Source: Verrucomicrobiota bacterium (GTDB lineage: Bacteria > Verrucomicrobiota > Verrucomicrobiia > Limisphaerales > JAFMIX01). Taken from it: a DNA stretch of 13,400 nucleotides. A model generated the notes under the pieces. That model made no database searches. It saw nothing but the letters and a program-made list of their open reading frames with translations, and had not been told where the DNA came from. Both the position numbers and the translations under genes were made by a program. This document shows positions 7,260 to 13,338 of this stretch, one piece after another (positions within the stretch are counted from its first letter, which is position 1; each line of letters starts with the position of its first letter). The stretch is taken from the NCBI GenBank assembly GCA_026397895.1, contig JAPLTZ010000275.1, forward strand, positions 2,700-16,099, written 5' to 3'.

Positions 7260-7373
7260 ATGAAAACGAATATTACAGTCAAACAAACCACCGGCACTCC
7301 GCGCGTGCATGGACTCATGTCCATCTGGCAGCGCGGCACGATGTGCTTTGGCAGCGCGGGAGGAATTTTCTAA
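7260..7373 (+). CDS. Possible 37-residue small protein or leader peptide, function unknown
   Basis: The ORF reads MKTNITVKQTTG and ends CFGSAGGIF. It starts about 7 nt after the predicted transcription start, so any leader would be very short, and there is no Shine-Dalgarno. The first 11 bases of the ORF (ATGAAAACGAA) recur at the second ATG of the 110-residue gene downstream. There is no signal peptide, membrane segment or known motif. The open frame continues upstream into repeat DNA, so the frame may be open by chance. It is listed because promoter and terminator bracket it. Confidence 0.3.
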   Translation: MKTNITVKQTTGTPRVHGLMSIWQRGTMCFGSAGGIF

Positions 7374-7394
7374 GCGACTTTGAAGATTTTTGAG

Positions 7395-7430
7395 CCCGCG
7401 ATTGCCAGTCAATCGCGGGTTTTTTGTTTT
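7395..7430 (+). terminator. Strong rho-independent terminator
   Basis: CCCGCGATTG (7395-7404) and CAATCGCGGG (7410-7419) make a perfect 10-bp stem with the loop CCAGT, followed at once by TTTTTTGTTTT. This is the clearest intrinsic terminator in the window. It ends the short transcript upstream of the 110-residue gene. Confidence 0.93.
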
Positions 7431-7471
7431 AACCGGGATGCCCTGCGCGTCCCTCACAAAAAAAGGAAAAC

Positions 7472-7804
7472 ATGATGAAAACGAACCGCTATTTCAGCCG
7501 GACGAACCGTCGCGAAGCCACGGTCGTCCCCACCGCGCCCTTTCGGGGCGTGACCGAGGTCAAACTGGAGCGCCTCAAGGAGCAACTCCTCGCCGAGGAA
7601 TTGCGCCGGGCGACCGCCGTTGATCTCGGCGCGCCTCTACGCCTTGCCGCCGAGGAAGCCGCCGCCCTCGCGTGGCTCACGCCCTATCCGCTGCTCCTGC
7701 TGCCCGCGTTGCTGGAGGAAAAGGCGCTCGCCGCCCGCCGCAAGGCCGGTCGTCAGGCGCAAATCCGGCACCGCAGCAGCGGATTGCTGACGCTGGCGGA
7801 GTAA
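7472..7804 (+). CDS. Hypothetical protein, 110 residues
   Basis: I do not recognise this protein. The basic N-terminus MMKTNRYFSRTNRREATVVP is followed by EVKLERLKEQLLAEELRRAT, probably helical. Then come a hydrophobic stretch (ALAWLTPYPLLLLPALLEE, about 65-83) and a basic tail (ARRKAGRQAQIRHRSSG). The hydrophobic part contains prolines and is borderline for a membrane span. A good ribosome binding site (AAAAAGGAAA) lies just before the tandem ATG codons at 7472 and 7475. Codon and base composition match the GC-rich neighbours, supporting a real gene. It lies between two intrinsic terminators, so it is probably monocistronic or read through from the upstream leader. A small conserved lineage-specific protein is likely; no function is assigned. 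Confidence 0.68.
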   Translation: MMKTNRYFSRTNRREATVVPTAPFRGVTEVKLERLKEQLLAEELRRATAVDLGAPLRLAAEEAAALAWLTPYPLLLLPALLEEKALAARRKAGRQAQIRHRSSGLLTLAE

Positions 7805-7839
7805 ATCCACTTACGCCAAGGAGCGTGAAGCTGGGATGG

Positions 7840-7871
7840 GGAGCGTCGTGAAAGCGGCGCTCCTTTTATTT
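7840..7871 (+). terminator. Rho-independent terminator after the 110-residue gene
   Basis: GGAGCGTCG (7840-7848) pairs with CGGCGCTCC (7855-7863) over 9 positions with one T·G wobble and loop TGAAAG, followed by TTTTATTT. It falls within the artificial upstream extension of the next ORF, which supports placing that gene's start at 7920. Confidence 0.75.
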
Positions 7872-7919
7872 CGCCGTAAATTCGTTGACGTATTGCTTCA
7901 ACTTGTTAACAAAGTAACC

Positions 7920-9197
7920 ATGAAAGCTGCGATTCTGATTCTTGGCCTTACGATTATAGTAGCGTTCGGACAACCGCCTCCCCAAAGTCCAAACTGGGTT
8001 GCTCAACCGACTGAAGGCGAAATGGCGGAACAACAACGCATCCTTACAAGAGCTTACCTCTCTCAACAAAGCCTAGAACAACGGAAGATTAACAGCCAAC
8101 AGGAAGAAGTCCTCAAAATTTACGCAAAAGACCCTTGGCGAAAAAATGATGGTAAAACCAATTATGTTGGCGATACAGGTTGGCTGCAATTCCAAGGCAA
8201 AGTCCAAAAAATCGAACCTCACGGAATTCTTTTCAGAGGCAAGTTTGGAACAGTTTTGACTATTAAGACTGAAGGCGGAGAAGATGCAGAATCAATTACA
8301 AGAACAACCCGTGAAAATTTTTCTGGCAATGCGAATTTGGGAACTTCCTCTAGCGCCAAATCAACGAAATCACCAAGGGCTTTAACCAACAACTACACCG
8401 GTAATTACACCGGCAGTTACTCCGGAAAAGCTCGCGTTGCAGGGGAATCATCCTCTGTGGCCGTAACGATGTATGAAAGAAACAAAAAAATCATTTACGG
8501 CGATGATTACTTCATAATTGTGAACTTTCCATTTCCAACACAAATCGGAGAGGGCTTTGAAAGCATGATGGCTTGCGACGAGGGATACCTGACTTATACA
8601 AATTCATCGCACCAAGTATTAACAGTCCGCAAACTCAACTATGGGACGCCGTGCATTAAACAATGGTCTCCAGAGGAAATCGCCGCAGCCAAAAGACAGG
8701 TTGAAGTAGAAAGAGAAATTTTAAGAAAAGCCGAAGAAGACCGTCGCAATAATGAAATCGCAAAACAAAAAACTGCTTTGGAAAAAGCAGTCAAAAATGA
8801 TTTGGCTCTGGTTGAAATCGGCGATCCAATAGCCATGCGTCGCATGGGCGACCGCTATCGTGACGGCAATGGTGTTGAAAGGGATTTGGCTAAATACGAA
8901 GAGTTCTACAAAAAAGCTGACAGGGTTGAAGAAACATTGATTCGCAAACAACAAGAAGAACAGAAACTCAGGGAACAAGCGGAAAAACAGCAGATGATTG
9001 ATTCATATACTGAACAATCAAACAAAGGAAACATCAACGCCATGATCAGATTGGGTAAATGTTACCGGGATGGAGATGGCGTAGAAAAAGATTTAAAAAA
9101 GGCGAAGGAGCTTTTTCAGAAGGCTGCGGGGACTTACATGGTGGGCTTTGAAAACTCGCGGTTGGACGCGGCAAAGTTAATTTCAACTTGTGAATAG
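7920..9197 (+). CDS. Secreted Sel1-repeat protein with unknown central domain
   Basis: The 425-residue product starts MKAAILILGLTIIVAFGQPP, a typical signal peptide with likely cleavage near residue 18. An open extension back to 7836 overlaps a terminator and is rejected. Residues 30-70 look helical. About 85-245 form a beta-rich domain (GWLQFQGKVQKIEPHGILFR to LTVRKLNYGTPC) that I do not recognise, holding a low-complexity NNYTGNYTGSYSG run near 157-169. Two Sel1 repeats follow, near 301-333 (AMRRMGDRYRDGNGVERDL) and 372-403 (AMIRLGKCYRDGDGVEKDL), each preceded by a charged helix rich in Glu, Lys and Gln. Sel1 repeats are solenoids that mediate protein contacts. Base and codon use are plainly AT-richer than every neighbour, suggesting transfer or relaxed constraint. 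Role unknown, probably periplasmic. Confidence 0.85.
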   Translation: MKAAILILGLTIIVAFGQPPPQSPNWVAQPTEGEMAEQQRILTRAYLSQQSLEQRKINSQQEEVLKIYAKDPWRKNDGKTNYVGDTGWLQFQGKVQKIEPHGILFRGKFGTVLTIKTEGGEDAESITRTTRENFSGNANLGTSSSAKSTKSPRALTNNYTGNYTGSYSGKARVAGESSSVAVTMYERNKKIIYGDDYFIIVNFPFPTQIGEGFESMMACDEGYLTYTNSSHQVLTVRKLNYGTPCIKQWSPEEIAAAKRQVEVEREILRKAEEDRRNNEIAKQKTALEKAVKNDLALVEIGDPIAMRRMGDRYRDGNGVERDLAKYEEFYKKADRVEETLIRKQQEEQKLREQAEKQQMIDSYTEQSNKGNINAMIRLGKCYRDGDGVEKDLKKAKELFQKAAGTYMVGFENSRLDAAKLISTCE

Positions 9198-9216
9198 TTA
9201 ACTCGAAAGAGTCAAC
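9197..9216. other. Hairpin at the end of the Sel1 gene
   Basis: GTTAACTC and GAGTCAAC pair (one mismatch) around a GAAA tetraloop, beginning at the last base of the Sel1 stop codon. There is no T-run. It may be a weak terminator. Confidence 0.3.
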
Positions 9217-9271
9217 GATTCTTGCCTTGTTCCACAATAGCCGGGTCGCCGTAGAGCGTTAAGATGCCCGC
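9212..9271 (-). pseudogene. Remnant of a miaB 3' end (TRAM-domain tail)
   Basis: On the minus strand this reads AGILTLYGDPAIVEQGKNR followed by TGA. Intact miaB in this window ends AGLFTLYGDPAVVNL. Ten of the first 13 residues are identical and the other three are conservative. At DNA level 19 bases are identical (9241-9259 and 10398-10416). Nothing upstream in frame continues the homology, so this is an isolated tail. It suggests that a copy of the miaB end was left behind by duplication or insertion. The original, longer C-terminus (EQGKNR) may be preserved here. Confidence 0.6.
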
Positions 9272-9299
9272 ATGCGCATTTTGCCCGCAACCAACCGGC

Positions 9300-10286
9300 T
9301 CACCAGCCCGACCCGCCCAGCGTTTTCAACTGTCGGTCGGTCACCAGCCAAACGAAGCCGCGTTTCGCCGCCTGCTCCCGGACTTGCGCCTGCCGTTCCT
9401 TGCGCCGGGGATATTCGATGTCGAGCACGGGCTTGTGCGCGGTGGTCAGCGGGGCGAGGCATTCCAGAACGTATTTCATGTCGGCGGCTTTCTGCAACTT
9501 GTCGCCATCGGTGAACAGGTCTTCCACGCCGACGGCATCCACCGTGCGAAGGAAATCCGCGTGGGCGAAAAGTTGCGTTCCATTCTGCGGAATGACCAGC
9601 GCAGTGGAATTTTTCTGCCGGGCGCGCGCGGCGACGGCCTTCACCCAGTCCACCATGTCGCGGCGGAAACTCTGTTTCGTCTCCGGGTTCAACCGGTCAT
9701 CAATGAAGTTCTTCCCGTCCTGCTCGAAGGTTTCAAACCCGTCCACAATGTCGAGATACACGCCATCGAAACCGCTCGCCACAATCTTGTCCACGGCAGC
9801 GAGGATGATGCGCTGCCAGTCAGCCTGCCAGTATTTGACGCGGTAGTTGCCCTTCCACTCGGGATTCTCCGCGAGCAGGAACGCCGGCGGATTCGTTTTC
9901 CAGGAGCGTTGCCAATATGTGCGATAATCCTCGGCCTCGCCAATCGAGAGATACGCCACGACCTTGCGACCGACTTTCCCGACGCGAATGGCCGTCAGGT
10001 CGGCGACCTGCCACGGCTCTTCGTTGCTGAACGCGGCATCAAGCACGATCCAATCCCGGCCGCACGCCGCGAGCTTCGCCACGGCTTCCGCCTTGGACTT
10101 TGCCAGCGAATCTGCCTGCAACACGTAGGCAAACGAGGCGGGCGGCGATGGCTGCGCAGAAACAAAATTCACAAATGCGAGCAGCAATACCCAACGGGAC
10201 AAACGCAGAGGCGCAGTGGACGCAAAGACGCGCAGAACGGGCAAAACCCGTTTCACGAAATCGTGTGCCGGCCAATCTGAAATCAT
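9300..10286 (-). CDS. Secreted GH114-like glycoside hydrolase (TM1410/MJ1477 family)
   Basis: The 328-residue protein resembles the TM1410/MJ1477 group placed with glycoside hydrolase family 114 (endo-alpha-1,4-polygalactosaminidase type). Typical stretches are FAYVLQ at the mature N-terminus, VVAYLSIGEAEDYRTYW, and GFDGVYLDIVDGFETFEQDG, whose acidic residues sit where the family's active site lies. A hydrophobic segment, SRWVLLLAFVNFVSAQP (about 30-46), is a signal peptide. The only ATG, at 10286, lies inside a dispersed repeat. TTG at 10202, giving a compact signal peptide that starts right before SRWVLLL, may be the true start. It faces the Sel1 gene and lies upstream of the miaB tail remnant, so it may be inserted. 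Enzyme activity is inferred from the family only. Confidence 0.82.
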   Translation of the reverse strand: MISDWPAHDFVKRVLPVLRVFASTAPLRLSRWVLLLAFVNFVSAQPSPPASFAYVLQADSLAKSKAEAVAKLAACGRDWIVLDAAFSNEEPWQVADLTAIRVGKVGRKVVAYLSIGEAEDYRTYWQRSWKTNPPAFLLAENPEWKGNYRVKYWQADWQRIILAAVDKIVASGFDGVYLDIVDGFETFEQDGKNFIDDRLNPETKQSFRRDMVDWVKAVAARARQKNSTALVIPQNGTQLFAHADFLRTVDAVGVEDLFTDGDKLQKAADMKYVLECLAPLTTAHKPVLDIEYPRRKERQAQVREQAAKRGFVWLVTDRQLKTLGGSGW

Positions 10287-10321
10287 GCTCTGCGCTCCTC
10301 CGCGCTCTCTGCGTCTGCGTT
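10202..10321. repeat. Imperfect inverted repeat over the GH114 gene start
   Basis: AACGCAGAGGCGCAG (10202-10216) faces CTGCGTCTGCGTT (10309-10321), which pairs with it imperfectly. Between them are more 'gcagag/gcaaagacgc' units and a hairpin AACGGG-CAAAA-CCCGTT (10236-10252). It resembles the repeat at 7120-7178 in style. The first 28 codons of the GH114 ORF as called from the ATG lie in it. Confidence 0.6.
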
Positions 10322-10360
10322 AATCCGTTTTTTTCGACCTCATGGTTGCGGTCAGGTTTC

Positions 10361-10385
10361 CGGCGGTCTGCCGACCGCCGCTACA
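10361..10385 (-). repeat. Single REP-like hairpin providing the miaB stop codon
   Basis: CGGCGGTC (10361-10368) and GACCGCCG (10373-10380) make a perfect 8-bp stem with a 4-base loop. On the minus strand it is preceded by TGTAGCG, the same head as the 46-nt modules near the RAYT gene (13338-13344). The TAG in this head is the stop codon of miaB (10381-10383). Confidence 0.65.
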
Positions 10386-11781
10386 AGTTCACCACCGCCG
10401 GGTCGCCGTAGAGCGTGAATAGTCCGGCGCGCTCAATCTTCACATCCATCAGTTCGCCGCGATGCCGCGCGTTGCCGTCGAACACCACGATGCGGCCGCA
10501 GCGCGTGCGGCCCGTCATCCGGGCGTCGTTGTTCCGGCTCGGGCCTTCCACGAGAATCTGCACGCGCTCGCCGACCAGCTTGCGGTAGCGCCGCGCGCCG
10601 ATTTCGTTGATGACTTCCAGCAGCCGCGCGTGCCGCGCCTCGATGACGTCCTCGGCAAGCTGATCCGGCATCGCCGCCGCCGGCGTGTCGCGGCGCGGGG
10701 AGTATTTGAAAAGGAATGCGTTGTCGAACTCCGCCTCGCGCGCGAGCGAGAGCGTCTGCTCAAAATCTTCCTCCGTCTCGCCGGGAAAGCCCACGATGAT
10801 GTCTGTGGTGAGGCCGATGTCCGGTTTGGCCGCGCGCAACTTGCGGATGATTTCCAGAAACCGTTCGCGCGTGTAGCCGCGGTGCATGAGCTTGAGCACA
10901 CGATCGCTGCCGCTCTGCACCGGCAGATGCGCGCTCTCGCACAACTTGGGCAGCCGCGCGTAGGCCGCCACCAAGTCATCGCCGTAACCTTTCGGATGCG
11001 GCGAGGTGAAGCGGATGCGCTCCAGCCCGTCAATCTCGTGAACGGCTTCGATGAGCTGGACGAAAGGGGATAGTTGGAGTCCACGCTTTAGCGTGTCCGG
11101 CGTTTGCGGATGTTCGGACAAGCTAAAGCTTGGACTCCAACCCCGTTTGCCGTAGCTAGTCACGATCTGGCCGAGCAAGGTGATTTCCTTCACACCGCGC
11201 GAAACGAGTTCGCGGCATTCGGCGACGATGTCGGGAATCGTGCGGCTGCGTTCCTCGCCGCGCGTGTGGGGCACGATACAGAAGGTGCAGTATTGGTTGC
11301 AGCCTTGCATGATGCTGACGAACGCGGTCACGGCGCTCTTCGCGGTGCCGTTGAGCAGATGTTCCTTGATCGTGCCTTCGCTACCCTGCTCTTCCGCGAC
11401 GTCCACGATTTTTTTCTGCCGTCCGGCGAGAAGTTCGTCGAGATATTCCGCCGCACGATGGAATTTCTGCGTGCCGAGAACGAGGTCAACGTCCGGCAGC
11501 TTGTCGATGAGCTCCTGCCCGCGGCTCTGCGCCATGCAGCCCATGAAGCCGAGCACCACATCGGGGCGGCGCTTGCGGAAATTGCCCGCGAGATTCTCCA
11601 TCTTCATCAGCGCCTTCTGCTCGGCGTTGTCGCGCACGGAGCAGGTGTTGAGCAGGACGACATCCGCCGTCTTCTCCGAGGCCGCGATGGTATAGCCCTT
11701 GGCGACGAGCTGCGCGGCGACGGCTTCGCTGTCGCGCTCGTTCATCTGGCAACCGTAGGTTTTGATAAAGACACTTGGCAT
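10381..11781 (-). CDS. miaB: tRNA-2-methylthio-N6-dimethylallyladenosine synthase (MiaB)
   Basis: This radical-SAM methylthiotransferase adds the methylthio group at A37 of tRNAs reading UNN codons. Of 466 residues, the UPF0004 domain carries cluster cysteines C11 (KTYGCQMN), C47 (LLNTCSVRDNAEQK) and C82 (GFMGCMAQ). The radical-SAM motif is CNQYCTFC (C161, C165, C168). SPHPKGYGDDL and the TTDIIVGFPGETEEDF stretch follow, then a C-terminal TRAM domain. The ATG at 11781 is chosen because MPSVFIKTYGCQMN is the normal beginning; the 19 extra residues from 11838 are not family-like. Odd points: a 23-codon insertion made of palindromic repeat near residues 214-236, LLGQIV where LLGQNV is usual, and a stop codon supplied by another repeat. 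It is divergent from rex. Confidence 0.94.
   Translation of the reverse strand: MPSVFIKTYGCQMNERDSEAVAAQLVAKGYTIAASEKTADVVLLNTCSVRDNAEQKALMKMENLAGNFRKRRPDVVLGFMGCMAQSRGQELIDKLPDVDLVLGTQKFHRAAEYLDELLAGRQKKIVDVAEEQGSEGTIKEHLLNGTAKSAVTAFVSIMQGCNQYCTFCIVPHTRGEERSRTIPDIVAECRELVSRGVKEITLLGQIVTSYGKRGWSPSFSLSEHPQTPDTLKRGLQLSPFVQLIEAVHEIDGLERIRFTSPHPKGYGDDLVAAYARLPKLCESAHLPVQSGSDRVLKLMHRGYTRERFLEIIRKLRAAKPDIGLTTDIIVGFPGETEEDFEQTLSLAREAEFDNAFLFKYSPRRDTPAAAMPDQLAEDVIEARHARLLEVINEIGARRYRKLVGERVQILVEGPSRNNDARMTGRTRCGRIVVFDGNARHRGELMDVKIERAGLFTLYGDPAVVNL
11073..11141. repeat. Palindromic element inserted in frame in miaB
   Basis: Two 27-bp arms (11073-11099 and 11115-11141) are inverted copies differing at two positions, with 15 bp between. 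The framework is GTTGGAGTCCA ... TGTCCG. Each arm contains its own mini-hairpin, CACGC-TTTA-GCGTG in one and CAAGC-TTTA-GCTTG in the other (read on its own strand). The two differences between arms are exactly the ones that keep each mini-hairpin paired. At 69 bp it adds 23 codons without shifting frame. Confidence 0.85.
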
Positions 11782-11838
11782 GATGCGAGAACGTGGAGAA
11801 GTTAAGCCAGCCACACGCGGTTGCAAAGCGGAATGCAC

Positions 11839-11877
11839 GTTTCCCGGCTTGCCGTGGGGAAACCGCTGTGCTTATTT
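11839..11877 (+). promoter_or_regulatory. Candidate rex promoter with overlapping inverted repeat
   Basis: TTGCCG (11849-11854), a 17-bp spacer and TTATTT (11872-11877) form a moderate promoter. The inverted repeat GTTTCCC (11839-11845) / GGGAAAC (11857-11863) spans the -35 box, so a protein bound there would block transcription. It does not match the usual Rex operator (TTGTGAA-N4-TTCACAA). Transcription would start near 11884, only a base or two before the TTG start codon. Confidence 0.4.
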
Positions 11878-11885
11878 GACGGCGC

Positions 11886-12518
11886 TTGAAAAAATCCGAA
11901 CGCCCCGCCATCCCGCGCAAGACGGTCTATCGTCTTTCCATCTACCTGCGCTGCCTGGCGCGGTTGCGCGAAAACAAAATCAAGACCGTCTCCAGCGAGA
12001 CGCTCGCCAAGGTCGCGGGCGTCAAGCCCACGCAATTGCGGAAAGACCTCACCTACTTCGGCCAATTCGGCACGCGCGGGCTCGGCTATGACGTGGCAGA
12101 ACTCTCGCGCATGATCTCGGACGAGCTGGGCACGACGCGCCTGCAACCGGTCATCCTCGTGGGCGTGGGCAACCTCGGCCTCGCGCTGCTGTCGTATCGC
12201 GGGTTTGAGAAGGAAGGTTTTGAAATCATCGCCGCGTTCGACGTGGACACGCGCCGGCAGCGCGGCAAGAAAATCCGCCAGCCGATCCTGCCGATGGAAA
12301 AACTCGCCGGGTTCGTCCATCAAAACGCCGTGAAGATGGCGATCCTTTCCGTCCCCGCCGCCGTCGCGCAGGAAGTGACCAACACGCTCATGCAATGCGG
12401 CATCACCGGCATCCTGAACTTCTCGCCCATCGTCCTCGACGTGCCGGAAGACGTGATGGTCAACAACGTCAACCTCGCCATCGAGCTGGAGAACTTGAGC
12501 TATTTCATTCAGGAGTGA
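11886..12518 (+). CDS. rex: Redox-sensing transcriptional repressor Rex
   Basis: Rex represses fermentation and respiration genes and leaves DNA when NADH rises. The 210-residue protein has an N-terminal winged helix (about 10-80: IPRKTVYRLSIYLRCL, VSSETLAKVAGVKPTQLRKD, LTYFGQFGTRGLGYDV). An NAD(H)-binding Rossmann domain follows, with VGVGNLGLAL (92-101) and the acidic strand end AAFDVD. NFSPIVLDVPEDV and the C-terminal helix VNLAIELENLSYFI are involved in dimer swapping. Length is typical. The start must be TTG at 11886: an in-frame TGA lies at 11877 and no ATG precedes the conserved domain. There is no Shine-Dalgarno. It is transcribed away from miaB and followed after 24 bp by the palindromic modules, which may end its transcript. 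Confidence 0.95.
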   Translation: MKKSERPAIPRKTVYRLSIYLRCLARLRENKIKTVSSETLAKVAGVKPTQLRKDLTYFGQFGTRGLGYDVAELSRMISDELGTTRLQPVILVGVGNLGLALLSYRGFEKEGFEIIAAFDVDTRRQRGKKIRQPILPMEKLAGFVHQNAVKMAILSVPAAVAQEVTNTLMQCGITGILNFSPIVLDVPEDVMVNNVNLAIELENLSYFIQE

Positions 12519-12542
12519 GAGTCTGATTGAAAACTTGAGACT

Positions 12543-12639
12543 GGCGGCAAGATGCCGCCCGAACTCGCAGCCAAGATGGCTGCGCTACGCCGCGTAGCGC
12601 ACGCTTCCAGCGTGCGGGTTAGCGCGGCATCCTGCCGCG
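12543..12639. repeat. Two 46-nt double-hairpin modules, head to head
   Basis: Module A (12543-12588, minus) and module B (12594-12639, plus) share the layout GTAGCGCA, hairpin 1, TGCGRGTT, five bases, hairpin 2. A and B are separated by GCCGC. Stems in A: GCAGCCA/TGGCTGC and GGCGGCA/TGCCGCC. Stems in B: GCACGCT/AGCGTGC and GCGGCA/TGCCGC. Read in module orientation, loops are TCT in A and TCC in B. Every stem change is compensated. Module B also encodes the last residues and TAA stop of the RAYT. Confidence 0.88.
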
Positions 12640-13296
12640 CGTTTCTGTGGGTCGAAATAGACTGCTCCATTTCCAATCTTCAGGCCATTCACAAAGCTTC
12701 GCGTTCACAGGATTCATCGTCGTGTATTCGCAACAACGGGCAAGGTCGGCGTCATCGCGGACGAGATGGTCGTAGGCTTCCTTTTGCCAGAAAGGTCTGC
12801 CGATGCAATCCAGCATCCTGTTTGCCTGAGTGGCGGTGAATGATTTCCAACTGTGAAGAATGCGTGAGAGCGTGTGCGGCGGCTTGGGCCAGACGACGGC
12901 GTGAACATGGTTTGGCATCACACTCCAGGCGCGGAGTTCATAACGTTGCCCGTCGAAATGACGAAGCGCGCCGGCGACAACGTCGGCAATCTCCGGTCGC
13001 CCGAGAAAACATTCACCCCGCCCCGTGTCAAGAAAGGCGTCCACGCGGCTGGAATACCATCGGAACAACTCTTCCTGTTCGTGCCACGTCAGCGGACGTT
13101 TGGCTGCCCTGGCCTGATCAACAATCGCCGCCCGTTCCGCCTTCAACCGCCGGATCAGCTCGGCAGGCAGAGTGTCTGCCAGCCGAAAGGTGACGAAGTA
13201 AGTGCCGCCTTCACGCTTGAGATGCGGGAGTGTGTTGCGGGTGTGAAAACCGCTGACGAGGTGGCTTGGTTGGGAAACTTGGGAGACAGGTTTCAC
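12619..13296 (-). CDS. REP-associated tyrosine transposase (RAYT, Y1 HUH family)
   Basis: The 225-residue protein is a single-strand DNA transposase of the Y1 superfamily, related to IS200/IS605 TnpA but domesticated around REP palindromes. After an N-terminal GGTYFVTFRLADTLP strand, the HUH metal-binding motif appears in SVMPNHVHAVVWP (H130, H132). FWQKEAYDHLVRD follows with Y175, a likely nucleophile, then CCEYTTMNPVNAKL and WKWSS, all typical of the family. Long RAYTs of this size are common. The start is GTG at 13296; no ATG fits. The last six residues (RGRMPR) and the TAA are read from module B, so the C-terminus may have been altered by the repeat. No second IS gene is present. Confidence 0.92.
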   Translation of the reverse strand: MKPVSQVSQPSHLVSGFHTRNTLPHLKREGGTYFVTFRLADTLPAELIRRLKAERAAIVDQARAAKRPLTWHEQEELFRWYSSRVDAFLDTGRGECFLGRPEIADVVAGALRHFDGQRYELRAWSVMPNHVHAVVWPKPPHTLSRILHSWKSFTATQANRMLDCIGRPFWQKEAYDHLVRDDADLARCCEYTTMNPVNAKLCEWPEDWKWSSLFRPTETRGRMPR

Positions 13297-13338
13297 GAAG
13301 GCAGATTATCGCAGCCGTAATCTGAAGCCAAGCGCCCT

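Larger units (their letters stand above)
7253..7430 (+). ncRNA. Putative short structured transcript or attenuator leader
   Basis: The predicted promoter and a perfect intrinsic terminator bound a transcript of roughly 175 nt. Inside, CCGCGC (7299-7304) can pair with GCGCGG (7331-7336), enclosing ATGGAC-TCAT-GTCCAT (7309-7324). An 11-nt direct repeat, TGGCAGCGCGG (7326-7336 and 7349-7359), offers a second partner for the same arm, so two folds compete. The terminator lies about 40 bp before the 110-residue gene, the layout of an attenuated leader. A free small RNA or a simple mRNA for the small ORF are alternatives. No known RNA family was recognised. Confidence 0.35.

Noticed and set aside
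5062..7339. Two ~400-codon minus-strand open frames
   Set aside because: They are antisense to the reductase and amidohydrolase, whose motifs are clear, and cross a promoter and repeats.
7836..7919. Longer N-terminus for the Sel1 protein
   Set aside because: It covers an intrinsic terminator, and the inner ATG gives a proper signal peptide.
9264..10280. 338-codon plus-strand open frame
   Set aside because: It is antisense to the GH114-like gene, which shows a signal peptide and family motifs.
11782..11838. Longer N-terminus for miaB
   Set aside because: The extra 19 residues do not resemble the family, while MPSVFIKTYGCQMN is the normal beginning.
12543..12640. CRISPR array
   Set aside because: Palindromes are adjacent with no unique spacers, and no cas gene is present.
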